Part shown: positions 35,467 to 43,681 of the stretch, in pieces
Numbering within the stretch: position 1 is the stretch's first letter
How the letters are laid out: each line of letters begins with the position of its first letter
Made by a program: the position numbers and the translations under genes
Assembly: GCA_029262855.1 (NCBI GenBank)
Contig: JAJCYP010000015.1
Coordinates: forward strand, 1-64,000
Length of the DNA: 64,000 bases
Direction of reading: 5' to 3'
Source: Bacteroidota bacterium
GTDB taxonomy: Bacteria; Bacteroidota; Rhodothermia; Rhodothermales; UBA10348
Notes under the pieces: model-generated
The model's database searches: none
What the model saw: the letters and a program-made list of their open reading frames with translations, nothing else
Told to the model about the DNA's origin: nothing

Positions 35467-37167
35467 TCAGGCGGCCGATTTCCGACCTGCCTTGTGGCCG
35501 TTCTGCTCCACGACTCCCTTGGCGATGCGCTTTGAGAAGTAGTACACGCGCCTCAGGTACTCGATCATTTCGCTCTCCAACGTGAATAACTGTAGTCGAT
35601 TCGCCTCATCGGCCGAAAGACGCTGCGAAATGTGCTCCTCGGCATCAGCCAGGCTTCGGTTGAGGGCTGGCTTCAGTTCGACGACTTTCTCGGCGATTGA
35701 GGCATCCTGGGCATCAAGGGCCTCCAGGGCCAGCATCAGGGCCTCAGTCACCGCCGCATGCAGGCTTGTCAGGTGCTCCCGTGTCCCATCGCTCACGGAG
35801 AGGCCTTTGGTCAGGCGCAGCCTGCCCTCGTCCACAAGATTGGTCTCGACCATGTCTCCAATGTTCTCGATTTGGTTCGCGGCTGCCATGTACTGCGACA
35901 TCTGGGCAGCTCCCCTTGCCGACATGTGCCCCACAGACAACCTGCCGAGGTAGGCGATAATGGCGGTGTGGAGTGCGTCCACCTCATCGTCTCTATCCGC
36001 CAGCGCATCCAGTTCCTCCTGCGATCCCGTCAGGGTGATCTCAAGGGAAGATGCCACCATATCGTGAGCCCGCTCTCCCATACGGCGCAGTTCCATGCGG
36101 ACCCGGTCGAGTGCCAGGGCGGGAGTATCCAGAAGGACCGGGTCGAGGTAGCGGGGCTGGATCACCTCGTCACCGGGCAGAAGGGGACGGTCCGGCACAA
36201 GCCTCGTGACCAACCAGGCGATGGGGGTGGTGAGCCAGATAAAGATGGCCGTATTCAGGACATTGAAGAGCGTGTGGGCATTTGCTATCTGCCGTGGAGT
36301 TTCCGCGCCAAGTCTATCGGCCCCGGTTAGCCCTGCCGCAGACGGCGAAAGCCACGTCACGGCCTGGGCAAGTTGGTCCACGAAGGCTACCCAAAGCAGG
36401 ACCCCCGCCACGTTGAACACGACATGCACAACCGCGGCGCGCACGGCCTCCCGGGACTTACCCGCCGAGGCAAGAAGGGCGGTAACACACGTCCCGATGT
36501 TGGCTCCGAAGATCAGGAGTATGCCGGCCTCCAGCGTGATGAATCCCTGGGCCGCGAGCACGATGACCACACCCGTGGTGGCAGAGGAGCTTTGGACAAT
36601 CGCTGTGAAGCCGGCCGAGAGGAGAATCGCGAGCCAGGCCGAGTCCATATGCTGCATGGCGGCGATGAACGGCTCGTAACTCCGCAACGGATAGGTGGCC
36701 TGACTCATCAGGTCCATACCGAAGAACACGAGCCCGAGGCCCATGATCATGTTTCCGTAGTGCCGCACGGCCGCCTTCTTGCTGAGGAAGGAGACCCCAA
36801 AACCGAGGGCCACCAGCACCAGCGCATACTTGGTCACCTTGAAGGCGACGATCTGAGCCGTGATGGTCGTCCCGACATTCGCGCCAATAATGACGCCAAC
36901 CGCACCGGCAAGGGACAAGAGTCCGGCGGAGACAAAGCCCACCACCAGGACTGTTGTGACCGAGGACGATTGAATGACTGCGGTCACCAGTGCGCCGGTC
37001 GCCGCCGCACGGATCCTGCCGCGCGTCATTCCTGCCAGCGCAGACTTCAGGCGCTGGCCTGCCACTATCTTCAGGGACTCGGTCAGCATATCCATCCCGT
37101 ACAGGAACAGCGCCAACCCACCGGCGAGACCAATCGCAAGGCCAAGCACGTCCAAAGAATCGTTCAT
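35467..37167 (-). CDS. Na+/phosphate cotransporter with C-terminal PhoU domain (NptA/YjbB family)
   Basis: 566 residues. The N-terminal 320 or so form a membrane transporter made of an inverted repeat, each half carrying the signature QSSS (AVIQSSSVTTVLVVGF and AIVQSSSATTGVVIVLA). From about 350 a soluble PhoU-like helical domain follows (LRRMGERAHDMV, NQIENIGDMVETNLV). It moves phosphate with sodium; direction can be uptake or efflux. It is divergent from the phosphate-regulon porin, with a Pho box in between, so co-control by phosphate is likely. Confidence 0.9.
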   Translation of the reverse strand: MNDSLDVLGLAIGLAGGLALFLYGMDMLTESLKIVAGQRLKSALAGMTRGRIRAAATGALVTAVIQSSSVTTVLVVGFVSAGLLSLAGAVGVIIGANVGTTITAQIVAFKVTKYALVLVALGFGVSFLSKKAAVRHYGNMIMGLGLVFFGMDLMSQATYPLRSYEPFIAAMQHMDSAWLAILLSAGFTAIVQSSSATTGVVIVLAAQGFITLEAGILLIFGANIGTCVTALLASAGKSREAVRAAVVHVVFNVAGVLLWVAFVDQLAQAVTWLSPSAAGLTGADRLGAETPRQIANAHTLFNVLNTAIFIWLTTPIAWLVTRLVPDRPLLPGDEVIQPRYLDPVLLDTPALALDRVRMELRRMGERAHDMVASSLEITLTGSQEELDALADRDDEVDALHTAIIAYLGRLSVGHMSARGAAQMSQYMAAANQIENIGDMVETNLVDEGRLRLTKGLSVSDGTREHLTSLHAAVTEALMLALEALDAQDASIAEKVVELKPALNRSLADAEEHISQRLSADEANRLQLFTLESEMIEYLRRVYYFSKRIAKGVVEQNGHKAGRKSAA

Positions 37168-37204
37168 GCCTATCGGTTCAGATCAACTTCCAAGAGGTGT
37201 GGCG

Positions 37205-37243
37205 TAACATAGCGGTAACATGGAACTAACAGAGACATAACCT
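37205..37243 (+). promoter_or_regulatory. Pho box: four 11-bp direct repeats
   Basis: TAACAT, TAACAT, TAACAG and TAACCT begin at 37205, 37216, 37227 and 37238, exactly 11 bases apart. This is the pattern bound by PhoB/PhoP-type response regulators. It lies between the divergent Na/Pi transporter and the porin-pst genes. A -7-like element TACTCTTG (37252-37259) lies 8 bases further on. Confidence 0.7.
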
Positions 37244-37245
37244 GC

Positions 37246-38256
37246 ATGGGATACTCTTGGCATCTCAATCTGATTGGCAAAGACAACCGGGCCCGGTTGA
37301 GTCCGGCCGTCCTCACTCGCCTGATCGCCGCGTCCATCTTGGCGCCCACGGCTTCTTCCCAGTCGTTGAAAACCTCGGAATCGCTTGAATTGAGCGGCCT
37401 CATCTACATGGACTACGCCTATGTCCTTCAAGAGGCCGACGGCTCGGCCGGCTACAACGGTTTCGCAAGTCGGCGCCTGTACCTGACCTCGGACTACGGG
37501 CTGAACCCGGACATGCGGTTTCGAGCACGCCTTGAAGCGGGCGCAGACGGTGAGCCGTTCATGAAGGACCTGTATCTCCGCTGGGACAACGCCCTGGCAG
37601 ATGGACACCGCCTGACGATTGGCATCTCGTCGCCTCCATCCTTCACCGTCTCCGAAGGATTCCTCGGATATCGTTCTCTGGAGAAGACCATCATGGACCG
37701 CGACAACATTGTGAGTTCCCGCGACTTCGGTGTCAAACTCTCCGGACCGCTCGGCTCGCTCAAGTATGCCGTCATGTTCGCGAATAACAACGGCCGCCGG
37801 TCAGAAAATAACCGGCAGAAGCGTGTCTACGGGCAGATCGAAGCGAATCCCGCCGAGCGCATCCAGTTGACGCTTGGTATGGACTACGCGGCTTTGGAAG
37901 CTGGCTCATCGATCACCACCAACGCATTCATCGGTTACCGCATGGACCGGGCCCGGCTCGGCGTAGAAGGCTACTTCAATCCCATCCGGCCGCATGAAGG
38001 CGATGGCACCGATCGCGTCGGCCTATCTGTGTTCGGTGCAGCGAGCATCGGCGAGAAGTCCGAACTCGTCGCGCGCTATGACTTCTCCAACATTGATCGC
38101 GCGGGTCAGACCGACGACGGCTCGTTCACCATGCTTGGTCTGGCCGTCTTCGTACGCGACAACGTGCGATTCATTCCAAACGTCCTGGTGGCCACCAGGG
38201 TGGGGGCCGATGATGCGCGCGTCACCGCCCGGGTCACACTCCACGTGGATTTTTAG
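37246..38256 (+). CDS. Outer-membrane porin, phosphate-selective (OprO/OprP-like)
   Basis: 336 residues from ATG 37246. A TTG at 37297 gives a cleaner signal peptide (SPAVLTRLIAASILAPTASSQ) and would fit the Pho-box promoter. The mature part is rich in alternating amphipathic strands typical of a 16-stranded barrel (ASRRLYLTSDYGL, MRFRARLEAGADG, SRDFGVKLSGPLGSLKYAVMF) and ends in Phe, as outer-membrane proteins do. Being first in the pst cluster supports phosphate or polyphosphate entry. Substrate is inferred from context. Confidence 0.8.
   Translation: MGYSWHLNLIGKDNRARLSPAVLTRLIAASILAPTASSQSLKTSESLELSGLIYMDYAYVLQEADGSAGYNGFASRRLYLTSDYGLNPDMRFRARLEAGADGEPFMKDLYLRWDNALADGHRLTIGISSPPSFTVSEGFLGYRSLEKTIMDRDNIVSSRDFGVKLSGPLGSLKYAVMFANNNGRRSENNRQKRVYGQIEANPAERIQLTLGMDYAALEAGSSITTNAFIGYRMDRARLGVEGYFNPIRPHEGDGTDRVGLSVFGAASIGEKSELVARYDFSNIDRAGQTDDGSFTMLGLAVFVRDNVRFIPNVLVATRVGADDARVTARVTLHVDF
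37252..37259 (+). promoter_or_regulatory. Possible -7 element of the porin/pst promoter
   Basis: TACTCTTG matches TAnnTTTG at all but one position and sits just past the Pho box, where an activator would replace the -33 element. If used, transcription starts near 37266 and the porin must start at the downstream TTG (37297). Confidence 0.4.
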
Positions 38257-38293
38257 GATCCCTCCTCTTCAGCAAACGAACACTACCAGAGCT

Positions 38294-39178
38294 ATGACTC
38301 TTAGAACCAATACAATCGCGCTGATCGCCCTCTTCCTCATGGCCGGCTGTGGCCGGCCCGAGGGCTCCGGCCGCATTGTGATCGAGAACAAGGGTTCTGA
38401 TACCCTCGTCAACGTTGCCCAGGCCTGGGCGGAAGAATATCAGACCGTGAACCCAAACCTGGCTGTCGCCGTGACGGGCGGAGGCTCGGGTACCGGAATC
38501 GCAGCGCTGATCAACGGCACCGTGGACATCGCCAATGCCAGCCGGCAAATCAAGGATTCCGAAATGGCCCAGGCGCGTGCAAACGGGCAGGAGCCCGTCG
38601 AGCACGTGGTTGGTTTTGATGCGCTGGCCATCTTCATCCACAACGATAACCCGTTGGACGAAATCAGCCTGACCCAGTTGGCCGAGATCTACGGGGAGGA
38701 CGGCACGTTCGAGTCTTGGCCGCAGTTGAACGTTGAGGTCCCGGGCTGCCGCGATCAGGAGATCATCCGTGTCTCGCGTCAGAACAACTCGGGTACGTAC
38801 GCCTACTTCCGGGGGACGGTGCTGGGTGACGGCGACTTCAAGCTCGGGTCTCGTGACATGCACGGATCAAAGGATGTCGTGGACCTCGTGCACGCCACGG
38901 CCTGCGCGATCGGCTACAGCGGTTTGGCCTACGCGAATGACGAGGTCAAAATGCCCTGCGTCAGCGACGGCACCTCCTGTGTCACGCCCAGCGTAGAGGC
39001 CGCCATCGACGGTAGCTACCCCATCGCCCGCCCTCTGTTCATGTACACCAACGGGCAGCCGACGGGTGCGGTCAAGGAATACCTTGACTGGATCTTGAGC
39101 GACGTAGGGCAGTGCATCATCAAGGCCAAGGGCTACGCACCAGCCACCACGGTGACCTGCGACGCACCAAGCGCCTGA
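38294..39178 (+). CDS. pstS: Phosphate ABC transporter substrate-binding lipoprotein
   Basis: 294 residues from ATG 38294. A lipobox LMAGC (about residues 14-18) anchors it to the membrane. Phosphate-binding segments are visible: IENKGSDTLVNVAQAW, VTGGGSGTGIAALINGTVDIANASR and SRQNNSGTYAYF. It captures phosphate and delivers it to PstC/PstA. A longer frame starting inside the porin gene is not credible. Four Cys in the C-terminal third (VPGCRD, ATACAIG, MPCVSDGTSCV) may form disulfides. Confidence 0.93.
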   Translation: MTLRTNTIALIALFLMAGCGRPEGSGRIVIENKGSDTLVNVAQAWAEEYQTVNPNLAVAVTGGGSGTGIAALINGTVDIANASRQIKDSEMAQARANGQEPVEHVVGFDALAIFIHNDNPLDEISLTQLAEIYGEDGTFESWPQLNVEVPGCRDQEIIRVSRQNNSGTYAYFRGTVLGDGDFKLGSRDMHGSKDVVDLVHATACAIGYSGLAYANDEVKMPCVSDGTSCVTPSVEAAIDGSYPIARPLFMYTNGQPTGAVKEYLDWILSDVGQCIIKAKGYAPATTVTCDAPSA

Positions 39179-39216
39179 GTGCGCTCCACCCCGTCTCCAC
39201 CTGATTACCTACCTAA

Positions 39217-40266
39217 ATGAGTTACTACGAGCAGCGCCTTTCCGAGGACACCGACCTTCTGATGCAGGAGGTCTCCCGGCTTGCCAACATGGTTGACAAG
39301 GGTCTCGAGGACGCCGTGAGAGCTCTGGATACAGGCAACCACAGTCTGGCCTACAGGACCATCCTGCGCGATGGTCCTGTGAACCGGCTGATGGAGACGG
39401 TCGAGGCAGACTGTCACCGGTTCATCGCCAAGCACCTTCCATCAGGGGCGCATCTGAGGTTCGTCAGTTCGACGATGCGGATCGCGCTGCTGCTGGAGCG
39501 CATGGGCGATTACGCGGTGACGATTTGTCGCCACGCCGTCCAGATCGAAAAACCGTTGCAGGGCACCTTCAAGCGTGAGGTGGCCTCTATGGCCGCCGAC
39601 GCGCTTCAGATGTTCAGGCAGGCGATGGACGCATTTCGGACCCGTGACGAATCCCTGGCCCGCGGCACCATGGGTTTCGCCGCCCAGGTGGACCGCGACT
39701 ATGTCAATGCGCTCGCAATGCTCCGTGACGAGGACCCCGAGAGGGTCGGTGTCGAGGATCTGTTCTCCAGACTGGTGATTATTCGCCAACTGGAGCGAGT
39801 CAGTGACCAGGCCAAGAACCTGTGCGAGGAAACGGTTTTTGCTCTCACCGGAGAGACCAAGAGGCGCGCGCCCGCTGCAATTCTGGTGGTCGACGAGAAG
39901 GACGATTCACTGACCCACCTGGTGACGGCCTTGGCGGAGCAACAGTATCCCGACAAGGCCGCGGTGACCTCGGCCGGCAAGAATCCGGCGGCGAAGCTTG
40001 ATGCCGATGCCCTGGCGTTCCTTTTGGAAAACGGCCACGATGTCAAGTCCAGGTCTCCGAAGGCGCTGGGCGAGCTCGCGAAGCCACTGAGTGATTTCAA
40101 GGCATTGGTCACCCTTTCAGGCCAGCCTTCGGACTACGTCGAGAGGATCCCCTTCCAGACCGTCGCCCTCCAATGGGAGGTATCCGACCGGACTGACCTG
40201 GAGAAATCATATCAGGAGTTGGCCTCGCAACTGGGCGATCTCGTGGATCTCCTGAGGGGCCGATGA
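39217..40266 (+). CDS. phoU: PhoU regulator fused to a degenerate LMW-phosphatase/ArsC-like domain
   Basis: 349 residues. Residues 1-213 form a PhoU two-bundle protein with the metal motifs E-x3-D (LERMGDYA, Glu94/Asp98, and LERVSDQA, Glu193/Asp197). It would damp Pst transport and phosphate signalling. Residues 218-349 resemble the low-molecular-weight phosphatase/arsenate reductase fold (VTSAGKNPAAKLDADALAFLLENGHDV, then PFQTVALQWEVSD). The catalytic C-x5-R loop after strand 1 is replaced by DEKDDSL, so this part is probably a binding pseudoenzyme. The stop overlaps pstC by four bases. Confidence 0.85.
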   Translation: MSYYEQRLSEDTDLLMQEVSRLANMVDKGLEDAVRALDTGNHSLAYRTILRDGPVNRLMETVEADCHRFIAKHLPSGAHLRFVSSTMRIALLLERMGDYAVTICRHAVQIEKPLQGTFKREVASMAADALQMFRQAMDAFRTRDESLARGTMGFAAQVDRDYVNALAMLRDEDPERVGVEDLFSRLVIIRQLERVSDQAKNLCEETVFALTGETKRRAPAAILVVDEKDDSLTHLVTALAEQQYPDKAAVTSAGKNPAAKLDADALAFLLENGHDVKSRSPKALGELAKPLSDFKALVTLSGQPSDYVERIPFQTVALQWEVSDRTDLEKSYQELASQLGDLVDLLRGR

Positions 40267-41189
40267 GCACCGCGCCCGGACCCGGCCTGCGCCCACCGGA
40301 AGACCGATTGGACCTGGCCTGGATAACCGACAAGGCTGTTCAGGTGCTGATGTTTATCGGCGGCATCTCGGCCATCATTTTCATCCTGGGTATCTTCGCG
40401 TTCATCATGCGCGAAGGGCTCTCCTTTGTCTTCGACCGGTTCGACTTTCTGGAGTTCTTTGCCTCAATCAGGTGGGCTCCAACGTCAAACAAGAACCCGA
40501 CCTACGGCGCACTTGCACTCATCGTGGGTACCGCGAGCGTAACCGGGGTCGCCATGCTGGTTGCCATTCCATTCTCCCTTGGAGCGGCCGTCTATATCTC
40601 GGAGTTTGCCAGTGGCAAAACGCGAGAGACCCTTAAGGTATTGGTCGAGATGCTGGCCGCTATCCCCTCTGTAGTATGGGGCTTCATCGGTCTGACCATC
40701 ATGAACGGGCTGATCATCGACCTATTTGATGTACCAATCGGTCTGAATGTCCTGAACGCAGGAATCATCCTGGGTCTGATGGCAGCGCCCATTATGACGA
40801 CCATTGCGGAAGACGCGCTGAAGGCGGTACCCGATCGATTCCGGGAAGCAGCCGAGGCGATGGGTGCCACCAAGTGGCAGATGATTCGGCAGGTAATCAT
40901 ACCGGCTGCCCGGAACGGCCTCGTTTCGGCGGTCCTCCTGGGCGTCGGCCGCGGGTTCGGAGAGACCATGGCGGTGCTCATGGCATCCGGCCATGCCATC
41001 AATATTCCGGATTCGGTGTTCGATTCGGTCCGGGCTCTCACGGCCACGATCGCAGCAGAACTGGGAGAAACGGCAGTCGGGTCAGACCACTACGGCGCTC
41101 TTTTCGCACTTGGCCTCTTCCTCTTCCTGGTGACCTTCGCCATCAACCTCACCGCGGACCTCGTCGTTCGGGGCATTCGGAAGCAGTAG
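40263..41189 (+). CDS. pstC: Phosphate ABC transporter permease PstC
   Basis: 308 residues with about six membrane helices. The cytoplasmic EAA coupling loop reads REAAEAMGATKWQMIRQVIIPAARNGLVSA (about 197-226), followed by the conserved GFGETMAV. It forms the channel with PstA. The start overlaps the phoU-fusion stop (ATGA) and its stop directly abuts the pstA ATG, so the genes are co-translated. Confidence 0.95.
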   Translation: MSTAPGPGLRPPEDRLDLAWITDKAVQVLMFIGGISAIIFILGIFAFIMREGLSFVFDRFDFLEFFASIRWAPTSNKNPTYGALALIVGTASVTGVAMLVAIPFSLGAAVYISEFASGKTRETLKVLVEMLAAIPSVVWGFIGLTIMNGLIIDLFDVPIGLNVLNAGIILGLMAAPIMTTIAEDALKAVPDRFREAAEAMGATKWQMIRQVIIPAARNGLVSAVLLGVGRGFGETMAVLMASGHAINIPDSVFDSVRALTATIAAELGETAVGSDHYGALFALGLFLFLVTFAINLTADLVVRGIRKQ

Positions 41190-42059
41190 ATGTTTACGGC
41201 AACCTCTCTCAACGAACGGAACGACCAGGTTCAGCGTCGCTTCAGGCTGCTGTTTCTGGTGATGACCCTTCTGCTGGTTTTGCCAGTATTGATCATCCTC
41301 ACCCTGCTGGTGGTGCGAGGAGCGCCGGCCATTTCACTCGAGTTTCTGCTCGCGTACCCAAAGAGCGGAATGACGGCTGGGGGCATTTTCCCTGCACTGC
41401 TCGGGACCATCTTCCTGGTCGCGATGGCGCTGCTCTTCTCCGTCCCGCTGGGGATCGCGGCAGCCATCTACCTGTCGGAGTATGCGCCTGACAACTGGCT
41501 GACGCGAATCATCAACCTGGCCATCATCAATCTGGCCGGCGTTCCGAGCATTGTGCACGCGCTCTTCGGCGTGGGTGCCTTCGTGATCTTCTTCGGATTT
41601 GGAACCAGCATTCTGGCAGCGAGCCTGACGCTGGCCATCATGACGCTTCCGGTGGTCATCGTGGCCACGCGAGAGTCCCTGCAGGCCGTGCCGCAGGCCT
41701 TTCGTGAAGCCTGTTGGGCACTTGGCGCGACCAAGTGGCAGACTATCCGCCGCATTGTGCTCCCGAACTCCATCAGCGGCATTCTGACAGGGGTGATTCT
41801 GGAGGTGAGCCGGACGGCGGGTGAAACGGCGCCGATCATGTTCACCGGGGCCGCGTTTTTCCTCCCTTTCCTGCCCGAGAGCGTCTATGACCAGACGATG
41901 GCGCTCTCCCTTCATCTGTTTGTCGTGGCCACGCAGGTCCCTGACGTACCCGACCACCTTCCCTACGGCGTTGCGCTTGTCCTGGTCGGGATTGTGCTGA
42001 TCATGAATGCTACCTCCATCGGGTTCAGGACCTATCTGCGGGGCAAGAAGAAATGGTAG
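41190..42059 (+). CDS. pstA: Phosphate ABC transporter permease PstA
   Basis: 289 residues with six predicted membrane helices and the EAA loop REACWALGATKWQTIRRIVLPNSISG (about 170-195), then SRTAGETAPI. It pairs with PstC. The start immediately follows the pstC stop, and its 3' end overlaps the first pstB by seven bases. The two different EAA loops (PstC and PstA) must each receive one ATPase, which matters because the two PstB proteins here are not equivalent. Confidence 0.95.
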   Translation: MFTATSLNERNDQVQRRFRLLFLVMTLLLVLPVLIILTLLVVRGAPAISLEFLLAYPKSGMTAGGIFPALLGTIFLVAMALLFSVPLGIAAAIYLSEYAPDNWLTRIINLAIINLAGVPSIVHALFGVGAFVIFFGFGTSILAASLTLAIMTLPVVIVATRESLQAVPQAFREACWALGATKWQTIRRIVLPNSISGILTGVILEVSRTAGETAPIMFTGAAFFLPFLPESVYDQTMALSLHLFVVATQVPDVPDHLPYGVALVLVGIVLIMNATSIGFRTYLRGKKKW

Positions 42060-42868
42060 ACCAGCTGAGATCGACCCCGACTGGAGGTCCCAATGCGGGC
42101 CCCGGAAAGGGCGCCCCCCTTGTGCTCCAGATCAAGGATCTGGGCGTGCGATACGGCGACAAAGCGGCCCTGACAGGCGTCTCTCTGGATATCCGGGAGA
42201 ACGAGATCTTCGGCATCATTGGCCCGGCCAATGCGGGGAAGACCTCATTTCTGAGGGCCGTGAATCGCATGGATGAGTTCGACTCCCATATGCACGTCTC
42301 CGGTGAGGTGCTTTACCATGGCGACAACATCCGGAACTGGCGGAATCCGTACGCGATTCGGCGCCGCATCGGCGTGGTCTTCCCACTTCCGGTTGGGCTT
42401 CCGCTCTCCGTCTACGAGAACGTGGCGTTTGCGCCCCGCATCCGGGGTGTTAACACGAAGAAAGACCTGGACATCATCGTGGAGCGATGCCTGCGACGCG
42501 CGGCGCTGTGGGATGAGGTAAAGGATCGCCTGGAGACGCTGGGGAGTCTCCTCTCCGGAGGCCAGCAGCAGCGCCTGACGATTGCACGGGCCCTGTCGCA
42601 GGAACCGACTATTCTCATGCTGGACGAGTTCTCGATTGCCGTTGATCCGGTGACGACCATGCGGATTGAGGCGGTACTGAAGGAGCTCAAGCATGAGATG
42701 ACCATCATTCTCGTCACGAACCTCGTGCAGCAGGCAAACCGCCTTGCGGATCGTACCGCGCTCTTTCTGAACGGGCGGTGCCACGAGATAGGTGACACCC
42801 AGGCGCTGTTTTCAGGCCACGTTCAGCACCCGGAAACCAAGGACTACATCGAGGGACGTTTTGGTTGA
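42053..42868 (+). CDS. pstB: PstB-type ABC ATPase, degenerate Q- and H-loops, intact signature
   Basis: 271 residues. Walker A is GPANAGKT (57-64), the ABC signature LSGGQQQR is intact (167-174) and Walker B ends in Asp191-Glu192. The Q-loop Gln is replaced by Pro111 (GVVFPLP in place of GMVFQKP). The H-loop His is replaced by Asn223 (LVTNLVQQA in place of IVTHNMQQA). Alone it could bind ATP, but its own hydrolysis site is impaired. With the next gene's product it would lend its good signature to the partner's good nucleotide site. It overlaps pstA and the second pstB. Confidence 0.92.
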   Translation: MVDQLRSTPTGGPNAGPGKGAPLVLQIKDLGVRYGDKAALTGVSLDIRENEIFGIIGPANAGKTSFLRAVNRMDEFDSHMHVSGEVLYHGDNIRNWRNPYAIRRRIGVVFPLPVGLPLSVYENVAFAPRIRGVNTKKDLDIIVERCLRRAALWDEVKDRLETLGSLLSGGQQQRLTIARALSQEPTILMLDEFSIAVDPVTTMRIEAVLKELKHEMTIILVTNLVQQANRLADRTALFLNGRCHEIGDTQALFSGHVQHPETKDYIEGRFG

Positions 42869-43673
42869 GATAGTAACTCCGGACAACCCAGGCACCGTGG
42901 TGGCAAGCAGCATTTCGGTCCGAACGCAGAAACTGAACCTCTGGTACGGGACGTTTCAGGCGCTGTTTGACGTAGACCTGGAGATCAAACAGGGCATCAT
43001 TACCTCGTTGATCGGCCCATCCGGCTGTGGCAAATCCACCCTGCTACGTTGCATGAATCGCATCAACGAGCGCCTTGGCTATGTCCGGACCGAAGGACGT
43101 GTGGACATCGACGGGCAGAACATCTACGCAGAGGAGATCGAACTCGCCCAACTCCGAAAGCAGGTCGGGATGGTGTTTCAGCGCCCCAATCCGCTCCCGA
43201 TATCCATTCGGGACAACGTGCTTTTCGGAACCCGAATCCACACTCCCAAGGCCGACAAACTGTCCAAGGAACAGGAGGAAGAGGTACTCGAGGGAGCGCT
43301 GCGAGAGGTCTTGCTCTGGGACAATGTCAAAGACAGACTGGACGACACGGCCACAAGGCTCTCGCTGGAGGAACAGCAAAAACTCTGCATAGCCCGCCTG
43401 CTTCCGCTCAAGCCCTCGGTCATCCTGATGGACGAGCCCTGCTCGGCGCTCGACCCGAAGGCCACCGAAGCCGTCGAGGAGCTGATTTGGCAAATGCGCG
43501 GCACCTACACCATCGTTCTGGTGACCCACAATATGGCACAGGCCAGACGCGCCAGTGATGAGTGCGTTTTCATGCTGATGGGCAAGATGATCGAACACAC
43601 CGAGACGGCGGACCTGTTCGTCACGCCGAAGGATTCCCGGACAGCCGACTACATCGAGGGGCGCTACGGCTGA
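42861..43673 (+). CDS. pstB: PstB-type ABC ATPase, intact catalytic loops, degenerate signature
   Basis: 270 residues from a TTG at 42861 that overlaps the previous stop; a GTG at 42897 is an alternative. Walker A GPSGCGKST (52-60), Q-loop Gln107 (GMVFQRPNP), Walker B Asp191-Glu192 (ILMDEPCSALDP) and H-loop His223 (VTHNMAQA) are canonical. The ABC signature is LSLEEQQK instead of LSGGQQQR: both glycines and the following Gln are lost. It complements the defects of the first PstB, suggesting an obligate heterodimer. Last gene of the pst operon. Confidence 0.92.
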   Translation: MVEIVTPDNPGTVVASSISVRTQKLNLWYGTFQALFDVDLEIKQGIITSLIGPSGCGKSTLLRCMNRINERLGYVRTEGRVDIDGQNIYAEEIELAQLRKQVGMVFQRPNPLPISIRDNVLFGTRIHTPKADKLSKEQEEEVLEGALREVLLWDNVKDRLDDTATRLSLEEQQKLCIARLLPLKPSVILMDEPCSALDPKATEAVEELIWQMRGTYTIVLVTHNMAQARRASDECVFMLMGKMIEHTETADLFVTPKDSRTADYIEGRYG

Positions 43674-43681
43674 TCCTACTC

